Positions 43,681 to 54,072 of a DNA stretch of 64,000 nucleotides are shown piece after piece. The stretch is from contig JAUXVI010000020.1 of assembly GCA_030680575.1 (NCBI GenBank), positions 1-64,000 of the forward strand, in the 5' to 3' direction. Origin of the DNA: Hylemonella sp. Its GTDB lineage: Bacteria > Pseudomonadota > Gammaproteobacteria > Burkholderiales > Burkholderiaceae_C. How positions within the stretch are numbered: position 1 is the stretch's first letter; each line of letters begins with the position of its first letter. The notes beneath the pieces were generated by a model. That model was not told the DNA's origin. It was given only the letters and a program-made list of their open reading frames with translations, and ran no database searches. Both the position numbers and the translations under genes were made by a program.

Positions 43681-44439
43681 ATGCGCATTGACCAACTTCT
43701 CGTTCATCGGCACCTTGCCAGCACCCGCTCCCAGGCCCAGCGCCTGATTGCGGATGGGGTGGAGTGGCTGCAAGGCGAGGTGTGGAAGCGCGTCGCCAAA
43801 AATGGTGACGAGGTGCCGGACGAGGCGCAGGTTCGCCTGCTCGACGATTCGGAAGCCCGCTACGTCTCGCGTGGCGGCTTGAAGCTCGAAGCGGCGCTCA
43901 AGCAGATCGGCTTGCCGGTGCAGGGGCTGATGTGCCTCGATGTCGGCCAGTCCACCGGTGGTTTCACCGATTGTCTGCTGCAGGCGGGCGCGGCCCGTGT
44001 GGTGGGGATCGATGTCGGGTCAGCACAGTTGCACCCGAGCCTGCGCGATGACGAGCGCGTGCTGTGCATCGAGAAGGTCAATGCGCGCGACGCCGAGGCA
44101 ATTGCCGATGCGCTCGAGGGCGACGAGCTGTTCGAGGCCGGTTTCGACCTGCTGGTGGGCGACCTGTCCTTCATCTCGCAGACGCTGGTGCTGCCGGCCA
44201 TCGTGCCGCTGCTCAAAGACGGCGGCCACCTGCTGATGCTGGTCAAGCCGCAGTTCGAGTTACAGCCCGGCCAGGTGGGCAAGGGCGGCATCGTGCGCGA
44301 CGAATCGCTCTACCCCTTCATCGAGCAGCGTCTGCGCGATGCCTGCGAAGCCCTGGACCTGACGGTGCGGGACTGGTTCGACTCGCCTATCGAGGGCGGC
44401 GACGGCAACCGCGAGTTTTTCATTCACGCGACCAAATAG
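43681..44439 (+). CDS. tlyA: TlyA family RNA methyltransferase
   Basis: S4-type N-terminus MRIDQLLVHRHLASTRSQAQRLIADG, CLDVGQSTGGFTDCLLQAGAARVVGIDVG. Confidence 0.92.
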   Translation: MRIDQLLVHRHLASTRSQAQRLIADGVEWLQGEVWKRVAKNGDEVPDEAQVRLLDDSEARYVSRGGLKLEAALKQIGLPVQGLMCLDVGQSTGGFTDCLLQAGAARVVGIDVGSAQLHPSLRDDERVLCIEKVNARDAEAIADALEGDELFEAGFDLLVGDLSFISQTLVLPAIVPLLKDGGHLLMLVKPQFELQPGQVGKGGIVRDESLYPFIEQRLRDACEALDLTVRDWFDSPIEGGDGNREFFIHATK

Positions 44440-44456
44440 CTTCAAGGAAGGCCCTC

Positions 44457-45296
44457 ATGACCGAGCCGACCCGATTCCCCCTCAGCATTGAATTCTTTCC
44501 GCCCAAGACGCCCGAGGGCGTGGAGAAGCTGCGCACCGTGCGCCAGCAGCTCTACGCGCTGAAGCCCGAGTTCTGCTCGGTGACCTACGGCGCCGGCGGC
44601 TCGACGCAGGAAGGCACCTTCGCCGCCGTGCGCGAGATCCTGGCCGAAGGCATGGACGCGGCCTCGCATATTTCCTGCATCGGTGCCACCCGCGCGACCA
44701 TGCGCGAGAACCTGGCCACGCTCAAGGCCATGGGCGTCAAGCGCCTGGTCACGCTGCGCGGCGACCTGCCCAGCGGTTACGGCATGGGTGGTGAGTTCCA
44801 GTACGCCAGCGACCTGGTGGCCTTTATCCGCGCCGAGACCGGCGACGACTTCCACATCGAGGTGGCGGCCTACCCGGAAGTGCACCCGCAGGCCAAGTCG
44901 CCAGCGGCCGACCTGCAGGCCTTTGCCACCAAGGTGAAAGCCGGCGCCGATTCGGCCATCACGCAGTATTTCTACAACGCCGACGCCTACTTCCGTTTCG
45001 TCGAAGAGGCCGATGCCTTGGGCGTGACGGTGCCGGTGGTGCCGGGCATCATGCCCATCACCAGTTCAACCCAACTGATGCGTTTTTCCGATGCCTGTGG
45101 TGCCGAGATTCCGCGCTGGATTCGCCTGCGCCTGCAAGGCTTCGGCGACGACACCGCCTCCATCAAGGCCTTCGGTCTGGACGTGGTGAGCGAGTTGTGC
45201 GAACAGCTGCGTGCCGGCGGTGCCCCGGCTCTGCACTTCTACAGCATGAACCAGAGTGCCACGACGCTGGCGATCTGCCAGCGCCTCGGGCTCTGA
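44457..45296 (+). CDS. metF: methylenetetrahydrofolate reductase
   Basis: LSIEFFPPKTPEGVEKL, SVTYGAGGSTQEGT, ITQYFYNADAYFRFV. Confidence 0.97.
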   Translation: MTEPTRFPLSIEFFPPKTPEGVEKLRTVRQQLYALKPEFCSVTYGAGGSTQEGTFAAVREILAEGMDAASHISCIGATRATMRENLATLKAMGVKRLVTLRGDLPSGYGMGGEFQYASDLVAFIRAETGDDFHIEVAAYPEVHPQAKSPAADLQAFATKVKAGADSAITQYFYNADAYFRFVEEADALGVTVPVVPGIMPITSSTQLMRFSDACGAEIPRWIRLRLQGFGDDTASIKAFGLDVVSELCEQLRAGGAPALHFYSMNQSATTLAICQRLGL

Positions 45297-45305
45297 GGTG
45301 CTTCT

Positions 45306-46397
45306 TCAGCGCTCGTCGTAGCTCACCACCACCTTGGGCGTGAGCGCGCGGGCCTGGCAGGTCAGCACAAAGCCCTTGTCGATCTCCCAGGGTTCGAGCG
45401 TGAAATTCTTCTCCATCTCGACCCTGCCCTCGATCACGCGGGCGCGGCAGGTGCAGCACACCCCCCCCTTGCACGAGTAGGGCAGGTCCAGGCCGGCGGC
45501 CAGCGCCACGTCGAGCAGCTTGTCCTGCGTGCCCATGCCCAGGTGATGGGTCTTGCCGTCCACCACCACGTCGAGCGCGATCGGTGCCGCCGTGCCCGTG
45601 TTGGCCGTTGCTGCGACGCGAGTGGGGGCGGGGCTGCCCGCAGTGGCAAAACGCTCGGTGCGAAGGCGGCCCTTGTCCAGGCCGGCGGCCAGCAAGGCCT
45701 GCTCGGTGGCCTCGATCATGCCTTCAGGGCCGCAGATGAAGGCTTCGTCGATGCTGCTGACCGGAATCAGCGTACCCACCAGCTCCGTGACTTTGGGGCC
45801 GTCGATGCGGCCATTGAGCAGCGCCACATCCTGCGCCTGGCGCGACAGCAGATGGATCAGCGACAGGCGCGCCGGGTAGCGGTCCTTCAGGTCCTGCAGG
45901 CGTTCGTTGAACAGGATGCTGTCCACGCGCTGGTTGCCGTAGACCAGGGTGAAGCGCGAACCCGGTTCGTTTTCCAGCGTGCTGGCAATGAGGGAGAGCA
46001 GCGGCGTGATGCCCGAGCCGGCGGCAAAACCGACGCGGTGCACGGCTGCACCGGTGGACAGGTGCGAGGTGAAACGGCCGTCGGGCGGCATGACGTCGAG
46101 CGTGTCGCCCGTCTGCAGTTGCGTGGCGGCCCAGTTGGAGAACAGGCCACCGGCCACCGGTTTGATGCCGACCTCGATCTCCTGGCTGCGCGTGAGCTGC
46201 TGCGTGCTGCTGCAGATCGAGTAGCTGCGGCGCACGGCCTCGCCCTGGATGTTGGCGCGCAGCGTCAGGAACTGGCCGGGCTGGAAGGCGTAGGCATCGC
46301 GCAGCTCGGGCGGAATGGCCAGCGTCACGGCCACCGCACCGGCGGCTTGCGGCGTGATCTGCTTGACGAACAGTTCGTGGAAGTGGGGTGTCGACAT
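45306..46397 (-). CDS. paaE: phenylacetyl-CoA epoxidase reductase subunit PaaE
   Basis: FNR-like reductase with C-terminal 2Fe-2S ferredoxin YSCKGGVCCTCRARV; position in paaABCDE order. Confidence 0.93.
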   Translation of the reverse strand: MSTPHFHELFVKQITPQAAGAVAVTLAIPPELRDAYAFQPGQFLTLRANIQGEAVRRSYSICSSTQQLTRSQEIEVGIKPVAGGLFSNWAATQLQTGDTLDVMPPDGRFTSHLSTGAAVHRVGFAAGSGITPLLSLIASTLENEPGSRFTLVYGNQRVDSILFNERLQDLKDRYPARLSLIHLLSRQAQDVALLNGRIDGPKVTELVGTLIPVSSIDEAFICGPEGMIEATEQALLAAGLDKGRLRTERFATAGSPAPTRVAATANTGTAAPIALDVVVDGKTHHLGMGTQDKLLDVALAAGLDLPYSCKGGVCCTCRARVIEGRVEMEKNFTLEPWEIDKGFVLTCQARALTPKVVVSYDER

Positions 46398-46407
46398 GGT
46401 GCTCGGC

Positions 46408-46947
46408 TCAGTAGGGCTTGAAATAGTCGAACGGCTCGCGGCAGTCCAGGCAGCGCCACAGTGACTTGCAGGCGGTGGAGCCGAAGTGCGAACTCTCAGA
46501 GGTGTGGGTGGAGCCGCAGTGTGGGCAAATTACGGAATGATTTTGACCTTCCGGCGTCGTCAAATCTGCGCGAGCCGCTCCTTTTTTAGGAGCGGATCTG
46601 AGGGCAAAGTGAATCACCTGCTCGGTTGCGGCCGCACCCTGCGGCGGTGCAATGCCGTAGCGGCGCAGCTTCTCGCGTGCTTCCGGGCCGATCCAGTCGG
46701 TGCTCCAGGCCGGCGCCAGCTGGCGCGTGATGCGGGTGCGCACCGGATGCGCCGCCAGCGCGGCACGGATGTCGGCCTCGATCTGCTCCATCGCCGGGCA
46801 GCCGCTGTAGGTCGGTGTGATGACGATCTCGACCTCGTCGCCATTCACGCGGATGTCGCGCAGCATGCCGAGTTCGCGGATGCTGACCACCGGAATCTCC
46901 GGGTCGGGAATCCCATCCAGCAAGGCCTCGATCTGTTGCCGGTTCAC
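46408..46947 (-). CDS. paaD: phenylacetate degradation protein PaaD (GTG start assumed)
   Basis: IPDPEIPVVSIRELGMLRDI; CPHCGSTHTSESSHFGSTACKSLWRCLDCREPFDYFK. Confidence 0.92.
   Translation of the reverse strand: MNRQQIEALLDGIPDPEIPVVSIRELGMLRDIRVNGDEVEIVITPTYSGCPAMEQIEADIRAALAAHPVRTRITRQLAPAWSTDWIGPEAREKLRRYGIAPPQGAAATEQVIHFALRSAPKKGAARADLTTPEGQNHSVICPHCGSTHTSESSHFGSTACKSLWRCLDCREPFDYFKPY
46577..46593 (-). repeat. 17-nt hairpin repeat, copy E (GCTCC-N7-GGAGC), inside paaD
   Basis: Minus strand gctcctaaaaaaggagc followed by ggctcgcgc. Confidence 0.6.
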
Positions 46948-47759
46948 CAAGTGGCTCCGGGGTGCTGGCGCGCCAGGCCCTGCATCTCGCCCAGCACGTA
47001 GTCCAGGTGTTCGGAATGGCGGCCGCACTTGCCTTGTGTCACAAAGCCGGCAACAGCCGGACGCTGCAGCGTGGCCTCCTGCAGGGCGTCGTCCACCAGC
47101 GCGTCCCAATCGGCCTGCAGGGTGGTGGGCAGCACGCCGGTGCCTTGTGCAGCGGCCGCACTTTCCGCCACCGAGGCAAACCAGAACTCCTGCGTGTAGG
47201 GCATCAGGTGGGTCAGCGCCGACTGCATGCGCTGGTGCGATTCCTCGCTGCCGTCACCCAGGCGCACCAGCCAGTCGCGGCTGTGGCGCAGGTGGTAACG
47301 TGTTTCCTTCAGCGACTTGGCGGCAATCGCCGCCAGCTCGTCGTCTTTCGAGTTCTGCAGCGCTTCCCACAGCAGCGCCATGAAAGCGCTGTAAAGGAAG
47401 TTGCGTGCGATGGTGGTGGCGAAATCGCGTTCCGCCGCGGCGCTGGGCGCCAGCAGGCCGGTGCGGCTGGGAAAGTGCGGCAGCTCCAGCAGGGTGTAGT
47501 TGCGGAACTCGGGCACGTCGCGGAAGTAGGCCAGGCTGTCTTCGGTGACGCTTTCGGCATCACCGGCGGCTGCGTTCAGCAGCGTCGCCGCATGCTGGTA
47601 GAGCAGGCGGGCCTGGCCGATCAGGTCGAGGCTGACGTTGGCCATGGCCATGTCTTCCTCCAGCACCGGCGCATGGCCGCACCATTCGGCATTGCGCTGG
47701 CCGAGGATCAGCGCGCTGTCGGCCAGTTGCAGCAGATAGTCGACGGGGGCCTTCATCAC
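46944..47759 (-). CDS. paaC: phenylacetyl-CoA epoxidase subunit PaaC
   Basis: LQLADSALILGQRNAEWCGHAPVLEEDMAMANVSLDLIGQAR. Confidence 0.95.
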   Translation of the reverse strand: MMKAPVDYLLQLADSALILGQRNAEWCGHAPVLEEDMAMANVSLDLIGQARLLYQHAATLLNAAAGDAESVTEDSLAYFRDVPEFRNYTLLELPHFPSRTGLLAPSAAAERDFATTIARNFLYSAFMALLWEALQNSKDDELAAIAAKSLKETRYHLRHSRDWLVRLGDGSEESHQRMQSALTHLMPYTQEFWFASVAESAAAAQGTGVLPTTLQADWDALVDDALQEATLQRPAVAGFVTQGKCGRHSEHLDYVLGEMQGLARQHPGATW

Positions 47760-48049
47760 ATGTGGCCCACTTCGTCGGGGATGCGGTAGAAGGTCGGGTG
47801 GCGGTAGATCTTGTCGCCCGAGGGGTCGAACAGCTCGCCCTTGTCATCCGGCGCGCTGGCCGTGATGGCGTTGGACGGTACGACCCAGATGCTCACGCCT
47901 TCCTGGCGCCGCGTGTAGACGTCGCGCGCCATCTGCAGCGCCTGCGTGGCGTCGACGGCGTGCAGGCTGCCGCAGTGCTTGTGTTCCAGGCCCTGCTTGC
48001 TGCGGATGAAGACCTCCCACAGAGGCCATTCTTTTTGTGTGGTGCTCAT
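47756..48049 (-). CDS. paaB: phenylacetyl-CoA epoxidase subunit PaaB
   Basis: [45 protein letters not shown]. Confidence 0.95.
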   Translation of the reverse strand: MSTTQKEWPLWEVFIRSKQGLEHKHCGSLHAVDATQALQMARDVYTRRQEGVSIWVVPSNAITASAPDDKGELFDPSGDKIYRHPTFYRIPDEVGHM

Positions 48050-49053
48050 GCGGCCTCCTTCATGGCGCGGCGTTGTTGTTTCTCGGCGTGGGCCAGGGCG
48101 GCGTCGCGCACCCACTGGCCGTCGTTGTGGGCTTTCACCCGGGTGGCCAGACGCTCACGGTTGCACGGGCCGTTGCCGTTGACCGTAGACCAGAACTCGT
48201 CCCAGTCGATGGCGCCATAGTCGTGGTGCTGGCGTTCTTCATTCCACGTCAGGTCGGGGTCGGGCAGGCTGACGCCCAGCACCTTGGCCTGCGGCACGGT
48301 GGCGTCAACAAAGCGCTGGCGCAGGTCGTCGTTGCTGATGCGTTTGATGCCCCAGCGCATGCTCTGGCCGCTGTGCAGGCTGTCGGCATCGGGCGGGCCG
48401 AACATGGCCAGCACCGGCCACCACCAGCGGTTCACCGCGTCCTGCACCAGCGCGCGCTGTGCGGGTGTGCCCTGCATCATGGTCAGCAGGGCCTCGTAGC
48501 CCTGGCGCTGGTGGAAGCTTTCTTCCTTGCAGATGCGGATCATGGCGCGTGCATAGGGGCCGTAGGAGCAGCGGCACAGCGGAATCTGGTTCATGATGGC
48601 CGCGCCGTCGACCAGCCAACCGATGACGCCGACGTCGGCCCAGTTCAGCGTCGGGTAGTTGAAGATCGAGCTGTATTTGGCGCGCCCGGTGTGCAGGCCG
48701 TCGAGCATCTGGTCGCGCGAGGTGCCCAGTGTCTCGGCCGCGCTGTAGAGGTACAGGCCGTGGCCGCCCTCGTCCTGCACCTTGGCGATCAGGATCGCCT
48801 TGCGCTTGAGCGAGGGTGCGCGCGAGATCCAGTTGCCCTCGGGCTGCATGCCGATGATCTCGCTGTGTGCGTGCTGGCTGATCTGACGCACCAGGGTCTT
48901 GCGGTAGGCCTCGGGCATCCAGTCCTGCGGTTCGATGCGGCCGTCGGCATCGATGCAGGCCTCGAAGCGGGCCATGGGGCCGGCCTCATGGCTGGCCGGG
49001 GCGGCCGCCTTGGCGGCGGCGTTGTCGGGTAGGTCGAGCGCTTGTGTGTACAT
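48046..49053 (-). CDS. paaA: phenylacetyl-CoA epoxidase subunit PaaA
   Basis: [33 protein letters not shown]...[20 protein letters not shown]. Confidence 0.96.
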   Translation of the reverse strand: MYTQALDLPDNAAAKAAAPASHEAGPMARFEACIDADGRIEPQDWMPEAYRKTLVRQISQHAHSEIIGMQPEGNWISRAPSLKRKAILIAKVQDEGGHGLYLYSAAETLGTSRDQMLDGLHTGRAKYSSIFNYPTLNWADVGVIGWLVDGAAIMNQIPLCRCSYGPYARAMIRICKEESFHQRQGYEALLTMMQGTPAQRALVQDAVNRWWWPVLAMFGPPDADSLHSGQSMRWGIKRISNDDLRQRFVDATVPQAKVLGVSLPDPDLTWNEERQHHDYGAIDWDEFWSTVNGNGPCNRERLATRVKAHNDGQWVRDAALAHAEKQQRRAMKEAA

Positions 49054-49105
49054 GCCGGTCTCCTGCGGCGCGCCGAGTCCTTGGGCGCCGGTTGACAGGC
49101 AGTAT

Positions 49106-49141
49106 AGCCAATTAACCGACCGACCGGTCGGTTAATTGGCT
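49106..49141. promoter_or_regulatory. TetR-family (PaaR-type) operator candidate
   Basis: agccaattaaccgaccg-ac-cggtcggttaattggct, perfect 17-bp arms, upstream of paaA. Confidence 0.85.
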
Positions 49142-49146
49142 CGGGG

Positions 49147-50037
49147 TTAACCCCCGGCGTCGAGCGTGAAGGCGGCGTGGCGGTCCTGCGCCAGCAGGGT
49201 CACCATTTGCGGTAGCGCCGCCTGAAGGGCGGGCTTGAGGGTGTGCGGCGGGTTGATGATGAACATGCCGCTGGCCGGCAGGCCGGGGCGTTTTGCTTCC
49301 CCCTGCACATCGGTCGTGAGCTTGCTGGACTTGACGGTCAGCGTGGCGTGGAGCCAGCTCTTGCCGGCTTTGGTGGCCAGGGTCTTGAGTTTGCGCGGCA
49401 GGTCGTGCGCTTCAGGGCGCGGGATGATGGGGTACCAGATGGCATAGGTGCCGGTGGGAAAGCGTTTGAGCGCCTCGGTCGCCATGGCCACTGCGCGTGC
49501 GTAGTCGTTCTTGAGCTCGTAGCTCGGGTCGCACAGCACCAGGGCACGGCGCGCGGGTGGCGGCAGGAATTTGCGGATGCCTTCGAAACCGTCTTCGCGC
49601 AGCACCGCCACCTGGCGGTCGGCCTCCAGCTGCGCCACATTGGCCATCAGCGTCTTGGTGTCGGTCGGGTGGAGTTCGAACAACTTGAGCTTGTCGTGCC
49701 CGCGCAGCAGGCGCTGGATGATGAAAGGGGAGCCGGGGTAGACGCGCCAGTTGCCCTTGCTGTTGAAGCTGGCCACCAGATCAAGGTAGTCCTGCAGGGC
49801 CGGTGCCAGTGTCACGCCCTCGGTTGGTTTCAGCAGACGCTGGATGCCGTCGGCGGCCTCGCCGCTGGTTTCGGTGAACTCGCTGTCGAGCCGGTACAGG
49901 CCGGCGCCGGCATGGGTGTCCAGCACCGTCAGGGCCGCCTCCTTCTGAGTGAGGTGGTGAAGCATGGCAATGAGCACGGTGTGCTTGAGCACATCGGCAT
50001 GATTGCCGGCATGAAAGGCGTGGCGGTAACTGAACAT
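49147..50037 (-). CDS. rlmJ: 23S rRNA (adenine(2030)-N(6))-methyltransferase
   Basis: MFSYRHAFHAGNHADVLKHTVLIAMLHHLTQKEAALTVLDTHAGAGLY. Confidence 0.95.
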   Translation of the reverse strand: MFSYRHAFHAGNHADVLKHTVLIAMLHHLTQKEAALTVLDTHAGAGLYRLDSEFTETSGEAADGIQRLLKPTEGVTLAPALQDYLDLVASFNSKGNWRVYPGSPFIIQRLLRGHDKLKLFELHPTDTKTLMANVAQLEADRQVAVLREDGFEGIRKFLPPPARRALVLCDPSYELKNDYARAVAMATEALKRFPTGTYAIWYPIIPRPEAHDLPRKLKTLATKAGKSWLHATLTVKSSKLTTDVQGEAKRPGLPASGMFIINPPHTLKPALQAALPQMVTLLAQDRHAAFTLDAGG

Positions 50038-50120
50038 AGGTGCCAATGGTAACGAGGGTGGCGGCAGAACAGCGTATTTCGCAAAATCAGCACTCAAGAT
50101 TCCATGCAAAAATCCGCCGC

Positions 50121-51767
50121 ATGACGGATACCCCTGCCTCCACCTTGTCCCCCGCTGTGACCCCGCCGGCGCATGTCGACGCCCTGCCGGCCGGTACGCG
50201 ATTGGCCGAGTTCGAGGTGCAGGCGCTTCTGGGTGTGGGGGGCTTTGGCATGGTGTACCGTGCCTACGACCATTCTCTGCATCGCCCGGTGGCCATCAAG
50301 GAGTACATGCCGTCGGCGCTGGTGAACCGGCAAGACGGCCTGTCGCTGGCCTTGCGCTCCACCACGGACCAGCCGACCTACCAGTCCGGTTTGAACTCCT
50401 TCATTGCCGAGGCGCGGTTGCTGGCGCAGTTCGACCACCCGTCCTTGGTCAAGGTCTATCGCTTCTGGGAGGCCAACCACACCGCCTATATGGTGATGCC
50501 CTTGTACAGCGGTATCACCCTGAAGCAGGCGCGCAGCCAGATGGCCGGGCCACCGCCCGAAGCCTGGCTGCGCACCGTGCTGTGGTCGATTCTGCAGGCC
50601 TTGCGCGTGCTGCACGAGCACGGCACGGTGCACCGCGACGTCTCGCCCGACAACATCTTCCTGCAGGACTGCGGCCCGCCCGTGCTGCTGGACCTGGGCG
50701 CGGCGCGGCGGGCCATTAGCGACCAGACGCAGAAATACACCGCCATCCTGAAGGTGAACTACGCGCCGATCGAGCAGTACGCCTCGGCTGAGGACCTGAA
50801 GCCGGGCCCTTGGTCCGATCTGTACGCACTGGCGGCCGTGGTCCATGGTTGCGTGCGCAATGAACCGCCGCCGCCAGCTACCTTCCGGGTGGTGCGCGAC
50901 AACCTGCCGACGATGGCCAGTGTGGCCGCCACCGTGCAGGCGCATTTTGGCCGGCACTACTCGGGCGAGTTCATCCAGGGGATTGACCATGCGCTGGCAA
51001 TTCAGCCGTCCCAGCGGCCGCAGAGTGTGGCGCAGCTGATCGATGAAATGCGCTTGCTGCCACCGGAACATCTGGCGACCTTCGACTGGCGAGCCGCGCT
51101 GGGCAGCGACCTGACGAGCGTCCAGACGGATGTATTACCCACGTCGTCGCCGGCAGGCGCGAACGAAGACGAGTGGCCGGTCACCCAGGCCCACGACGAC
51201 ATCCTGCTGGATGGCGGCCGGCCGGATCTGGATTTGGGCGATGAGGATGAAACTCGCCCGGCCGCACTGAATGTGCCGGCCGCTGGAGGCGTTGCCACGC
51301 AGAGGCGCTGGTCGGGCCGAAAGACGGCCGGGCTCGTGCTGACAGCGCTGGGCTTGCTGGGGCTGGCCTACTGGGGGTGGCGAGAGGGCAGGTCGGTTCA
51401 GGCACCCCTGGTGGCCACGCCCGAACCCGCGCCCGCGGTCAGTCCGGCCCTGCCCCGGCGCGGCGAGGAGGCTGCCACCACGGCACCCGTTGCCGCGCCA
51501 GCCCGGGCAGTGACTTCCCGCAAAGGCAAAGAGGCGGCCGCGCGGGCGGACGACAAGGCGGTACCGCTCGAGAAAACGACACCGGTTCCGGTGGGCAAGT
51601 CGGCTGCCAAGACGGCGCCAGCTGCGACAGAAGTGTGCGCTGACAGCAACTTCATCACGCGCCCGATGTGCATCCACCTTGAATGCCAGAAGCCCGAGTA
51701 CGCGAAGCTGCCGGTGTGCATTGAGGACCGCCAGCGCTACCCGGAGGGTGGCGCAAATCGGCCTTGA
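50121..51767 (+). CDS. eukaryotic-like serine/threonine protein kinase with TM segment and Cys-containing C-terminal tail
   Basis: [100 protein letters not shown]. Confidence 0.92.
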   Translation: MTDTPASTLSPAVTPPAHVDALPAGTRLAEFEVQALLGVGGFGMVYRAYDHSLHRPVAIKEYMPSALVNRQDGLSLALRSTTDQPTYQSGLNSFIAEARLLAQFDHPSLVKVYRFWEANHTAYMVMPLYSGITLKQARSQMAGPPPEAWLRTVLWSILQALRVLHEHGTVHRDVSPDNIFLQDCGPPVLLDLGAARRAISDQTQKYTAILKVNYAPIEQYASAEDLKPGPWSDLYALAAVVHGCVRNEPPPPATFRVVRDNLPTMASVAATVQAHFGRHYSGEFIQGIDHALAIQPSQRPQSVAQLIDEMRLLPPEHLATFDWRAALGSDLTSVQTDVLPTSSPAGANEDEWPVTQAHDDILLDGGRPDLDLGDEDETRPAALNVPAAGGVATQRRWSGRKTAGLVLTALGLLGLAYWGWREGRSVQAPLVATPEPAPAVSPALPRRGEEAATTAPVAAPARAVTSRKGKEAAARADDKAVPLEKTTPVPVGKSAAKTAPAATEVCADSNFITRPMCIHLECQKPEYAKLPVCIEDRQRYPEGGANRP

Positions 51768-51799
51768 GGCCCGGATTTGGCCAAAAACGCAGATTTTTG

Positions 51800-51805
51800 T
51801 ATAAT
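51800..51805 (+). promoter_or_regulatory. -10 box of rplM-rpsI promoter
   Basis: tataat about 125 nt upstream of rplM. Confidence 0.5.
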
Positions 51806-51928
51806 GACGGGCTTCGCAGCGCTACCGTGACTCCGCGGCGAAGCTTGAATCACCACCTAAGAGATTCCCGTCAGAGGAACGCCGACCGTGGAAAAGAGTC
51901 CGACAAACCCTCTTTTAAGAGAAAACTC

Positions 51929-52360
51929 ATGACCAAAACGTTCAGCGCCAAACCCGCTGACGTGACGCACGAGTGGTTTGTGATTGACGCGACCGACAAG
52001 GTCCTCGGACGAGTAGCCAGCGAAGTTGCTCTCCGTTTGCGCGGCAAACACAAGGCCATTTACACGCCTCACGTCGATACCGGTGACTTCATCGTCATCA
52101 TCAACGCAGCCCAGCTGCGCGTCACCGGCGCCAAGCCGTTGGACAAGGTGTACTACCGTCACTCGGGTTACCCGGGCGGTATCACAGCCACCAATTTCCG
52201 TGACATGCAAGCCAAGCATCCCGGCCGCGCGCTGGAAAAGGCCGTCAAGGGCATGCTGCCCAAGGGCCCGCTCGGCTACGCCATGATCAAGAAGCTCAAG
52301 GTGTACGGTGGTGCTGAGCACCCGCACACCGCCCAGCAACCCAAAGTGTTGGAAATCTAA
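51929..52360 (+). CDS. rplM: 50S ribosomal protein L13
   Basis: [42 protein letters not shown]. Confidence 0.98.
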   Translation: MTKTFSAKPADVTHEWFVIDATDKVLGRVASEVALRLRGKHKAIYTPHVDTGDFIVIINAAQLRVTGAKPLDKVYYRHSGYPGGITATNFRDMQAKHPGRALEKAVKGMLPKGPLGYAMIKKLKVYGGAEHPHTAQQPKVLEI

Positions 52361-52371
52361 GGAGCCTTGAG

Positions 52372-52764
52372 ATGATTGGTGAATGGAACAATGGCACCGG
52401 CCGTCGCAAATCCAGCGTCGCCCGCGTGTTTCTGAAAAAAGGCACCGGCAAGATCACGGTCAACGGTAAAGACATCGAGAATTTCTTCGGTCGTCAAACC
52501 TCGATCATGATCTGCAAGCAACCCCTGCTCTTGACCAACCATGCCGAATCGTTCGACATCATGGTCAATGTGGCTGGTGGTGGTGAGTCCGGCCAGGCCG
52601 GCGCAACCCGTCACGGCATTACCCGTGCCCTGATCGACTACGATGCATCGCTCAAGCCCGTCTTGAGCCAAGCCGGCTTCGTGACGCGTGATGCGCGTGA
52701 AGTCGAACGTAAGAAGGTCGGTCTGCACTCTGCACGCCGTCGCAAGCAGTTCAGCAAGCGTTAA
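52372..52764 (+). CDS. rpsI: 30S ribosomal protein S9
   Basis: [28 protein letters not shown]-terminal [17 protein letters not shown]. Confidence 0.98.
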   Translation: MIGEWNNGTGRRKSSVARVFLKKGTGKITVNGKDIENFFGRQTSIMICKQPLLLTNHAESFDIMVNVAGGGESGQAGATRHGITRALIDYDASLKPVLSQAGFVTRDAREVERKKVGLHSARRRKQFSKR

Positions 52765-52806
52765 TTTCACACGAAGTTTCGTCTGCTGCAATTTGTTGCA
52801 GCTCAG

Positions 52807-52846
52807 CAGCCGCCCGAATGCAAATTCTGGCGGCTGTTGTGTTTTT
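52807..52846 (+). terminator. terminator after rpsI
   Basis: cagccgcc-cgaatgcaaattct-ggcggctg followed by ttgtgttttt. Confidence 0.7.
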
Positions 52847-52868
52847 CGACTGCTAGACTCCCCCTTCC

Positions 52869-53597
52869 ATGAGATTTCGCCTGCTTCGTCGTCGCCTCAC
52901 CATCAGTGCTCCGCGCATGTCCGTGCGTAGCGCCACGCCCTGGCCTCTGCGCTGGGCGCTTGTCGCCATCGTGCTGGGTTTTTGCGCCGCGATCGGCTTG
53001 TGGGCGTTCGAATTCGGCAAGGACATTGCCGGCATTGACGGCGGGCGGACTGAGGAAGTCGCACAGTTGCGCATCGAACTGGGTGTGGTACGTCAGCAGT
53101 TGTCCGCCATGAAGGACGAGCGCGACAAGGCCATGTCGGTGGCCAATACCTCCAGCACCCTGCTGACTGCCGAGAAGGCGGCGCAGGAGCGCCTGAGTGC
53201 CCAGAACAAGCAGCTGGAGAGCGAAAACCGTTCCTTGCGCGATGACCTGGGCTTCTTCGAAAAGCTGATTCCGACCGGCGGTGCTGAAAGTCTGGCCATT
53301 CGGGGTTTGCAGGCTGATCTGCAGGATGGACGTCAATTAAAATGGCAAGTCCTGGTGATCCAGCCGGTGAAGAACGCGCCTGAATTCAACGGGCGGCTTG
53401 AGTTGAGTTTTACGGGGCTGCAAGGTGGCAAACCATGGTCGGCGCCCTTGCCTGGCGGTCCTCAGTCCTTGAAGTTCCGTCAGTACGGCCGGCTCGAAGG
53501 CGTGTTTGAATTGCCGCCCCAGACTGTGGTCAAGGGGATTTCCGCCAAGGTCATGGAGGGTACGGTGACCAAGGCGATTCAGTCGATCAAGTTGTAA
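52869..53597 (+). CDS. hypothetical membrane protein with coiled coil
   Basis: N-terminal TM (WALVAIVLGFCAAIGLWAF), coiled coil, beta-rich C-terminus. Confidence 0.8.
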   Translation: MRFRLLRRRLTISAPRMSVRSATPWPLRWALVAIVLGFCAAIGLWAFEFGKDIAGIDGGRTEEVAQLRIELGVVRQQLSAMKDERDKAMSVANTSSTLLTAEKAAQERLSAQNKQLESENRSLRDDLGFFEKLIPTGGAESLAIRGLQADLQDGRQLKWQVLVIQPVKNAPEFNGRLELSFTGLQGGKPWSAPLPGGPQSLKFRQYGRLEGVFELPPQTVVKGISAKVMEGTVTKAIQSIKL

Positions 53598-53617
53598 TCC
53601 ATCAAAGAGGTGCAGAC

Positions 53618-54013
53618 ATGTTCAACAAGAAAAAACAGCCCCCCATCCGCAGCCTGATTGCGGATGGCAGCCAGATTGACGGCACCCTGCGTTTTTCGGA
53701 TGGCTTGCGCGTCGATGGCAAGGTGATTGGCGATGTGAATGCCAACCCCGATCAGGCCAGCATTCTGGTGATTTCGGAAACGGCAACGGTGATTGGTGAG
53801 ATCCATGCCGACCATGTGATCATCAACGGCACGGTGAAGGGGCCGGTCTACGCCCGCCTGATGCTCGAATTGCAGCCCAAGGCCCACATTGAGGGCGATG
53901 TGCATTACAGCGCGCTGGAGATGCACCAGGGGGCCATCATTGCCGGCCAGATGCGCCCGGTCGACATGGCCGAAGAAAAGCCCACACTGAAATTGGCGGC
54001 AAATAACCAGTAA
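53618..54013 (+). CDS. bactofilin family polymer-forming protein
   Basis: DGTLRFSDGLRVDGKVIGDV...VISETATVIGEIHADHVIINGTVKGPVYA. Confidence 0.92.
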   Translation: MFNKKKQPPIRSLIADGSQIDGTLRFSDGLRVDGKVIGDVNANPDQASILVISETATVIGEIHADHVIINGTVKGPVYARLMLELQPKAHIEGDVHYSALEMHQGAIIAGQMRPVDMAEEKPTLKLAANNQ

Positions 54014-54021
54014 CTGAATTC

Positions 54022-54050
54022 TTGAGCGAAATTGTGTAGTATTCGCTCAA
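54022..54050. promoter_or_regulatory. inverted repeat upstream of erpA
   Basis: ttgagcgaa-N11-ttcgctcaa, perfect 9-bp arms. Confidence 0.5.
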
Positions 54051-54072
54051 TCCATCTTAATTGGAGCCCTCC

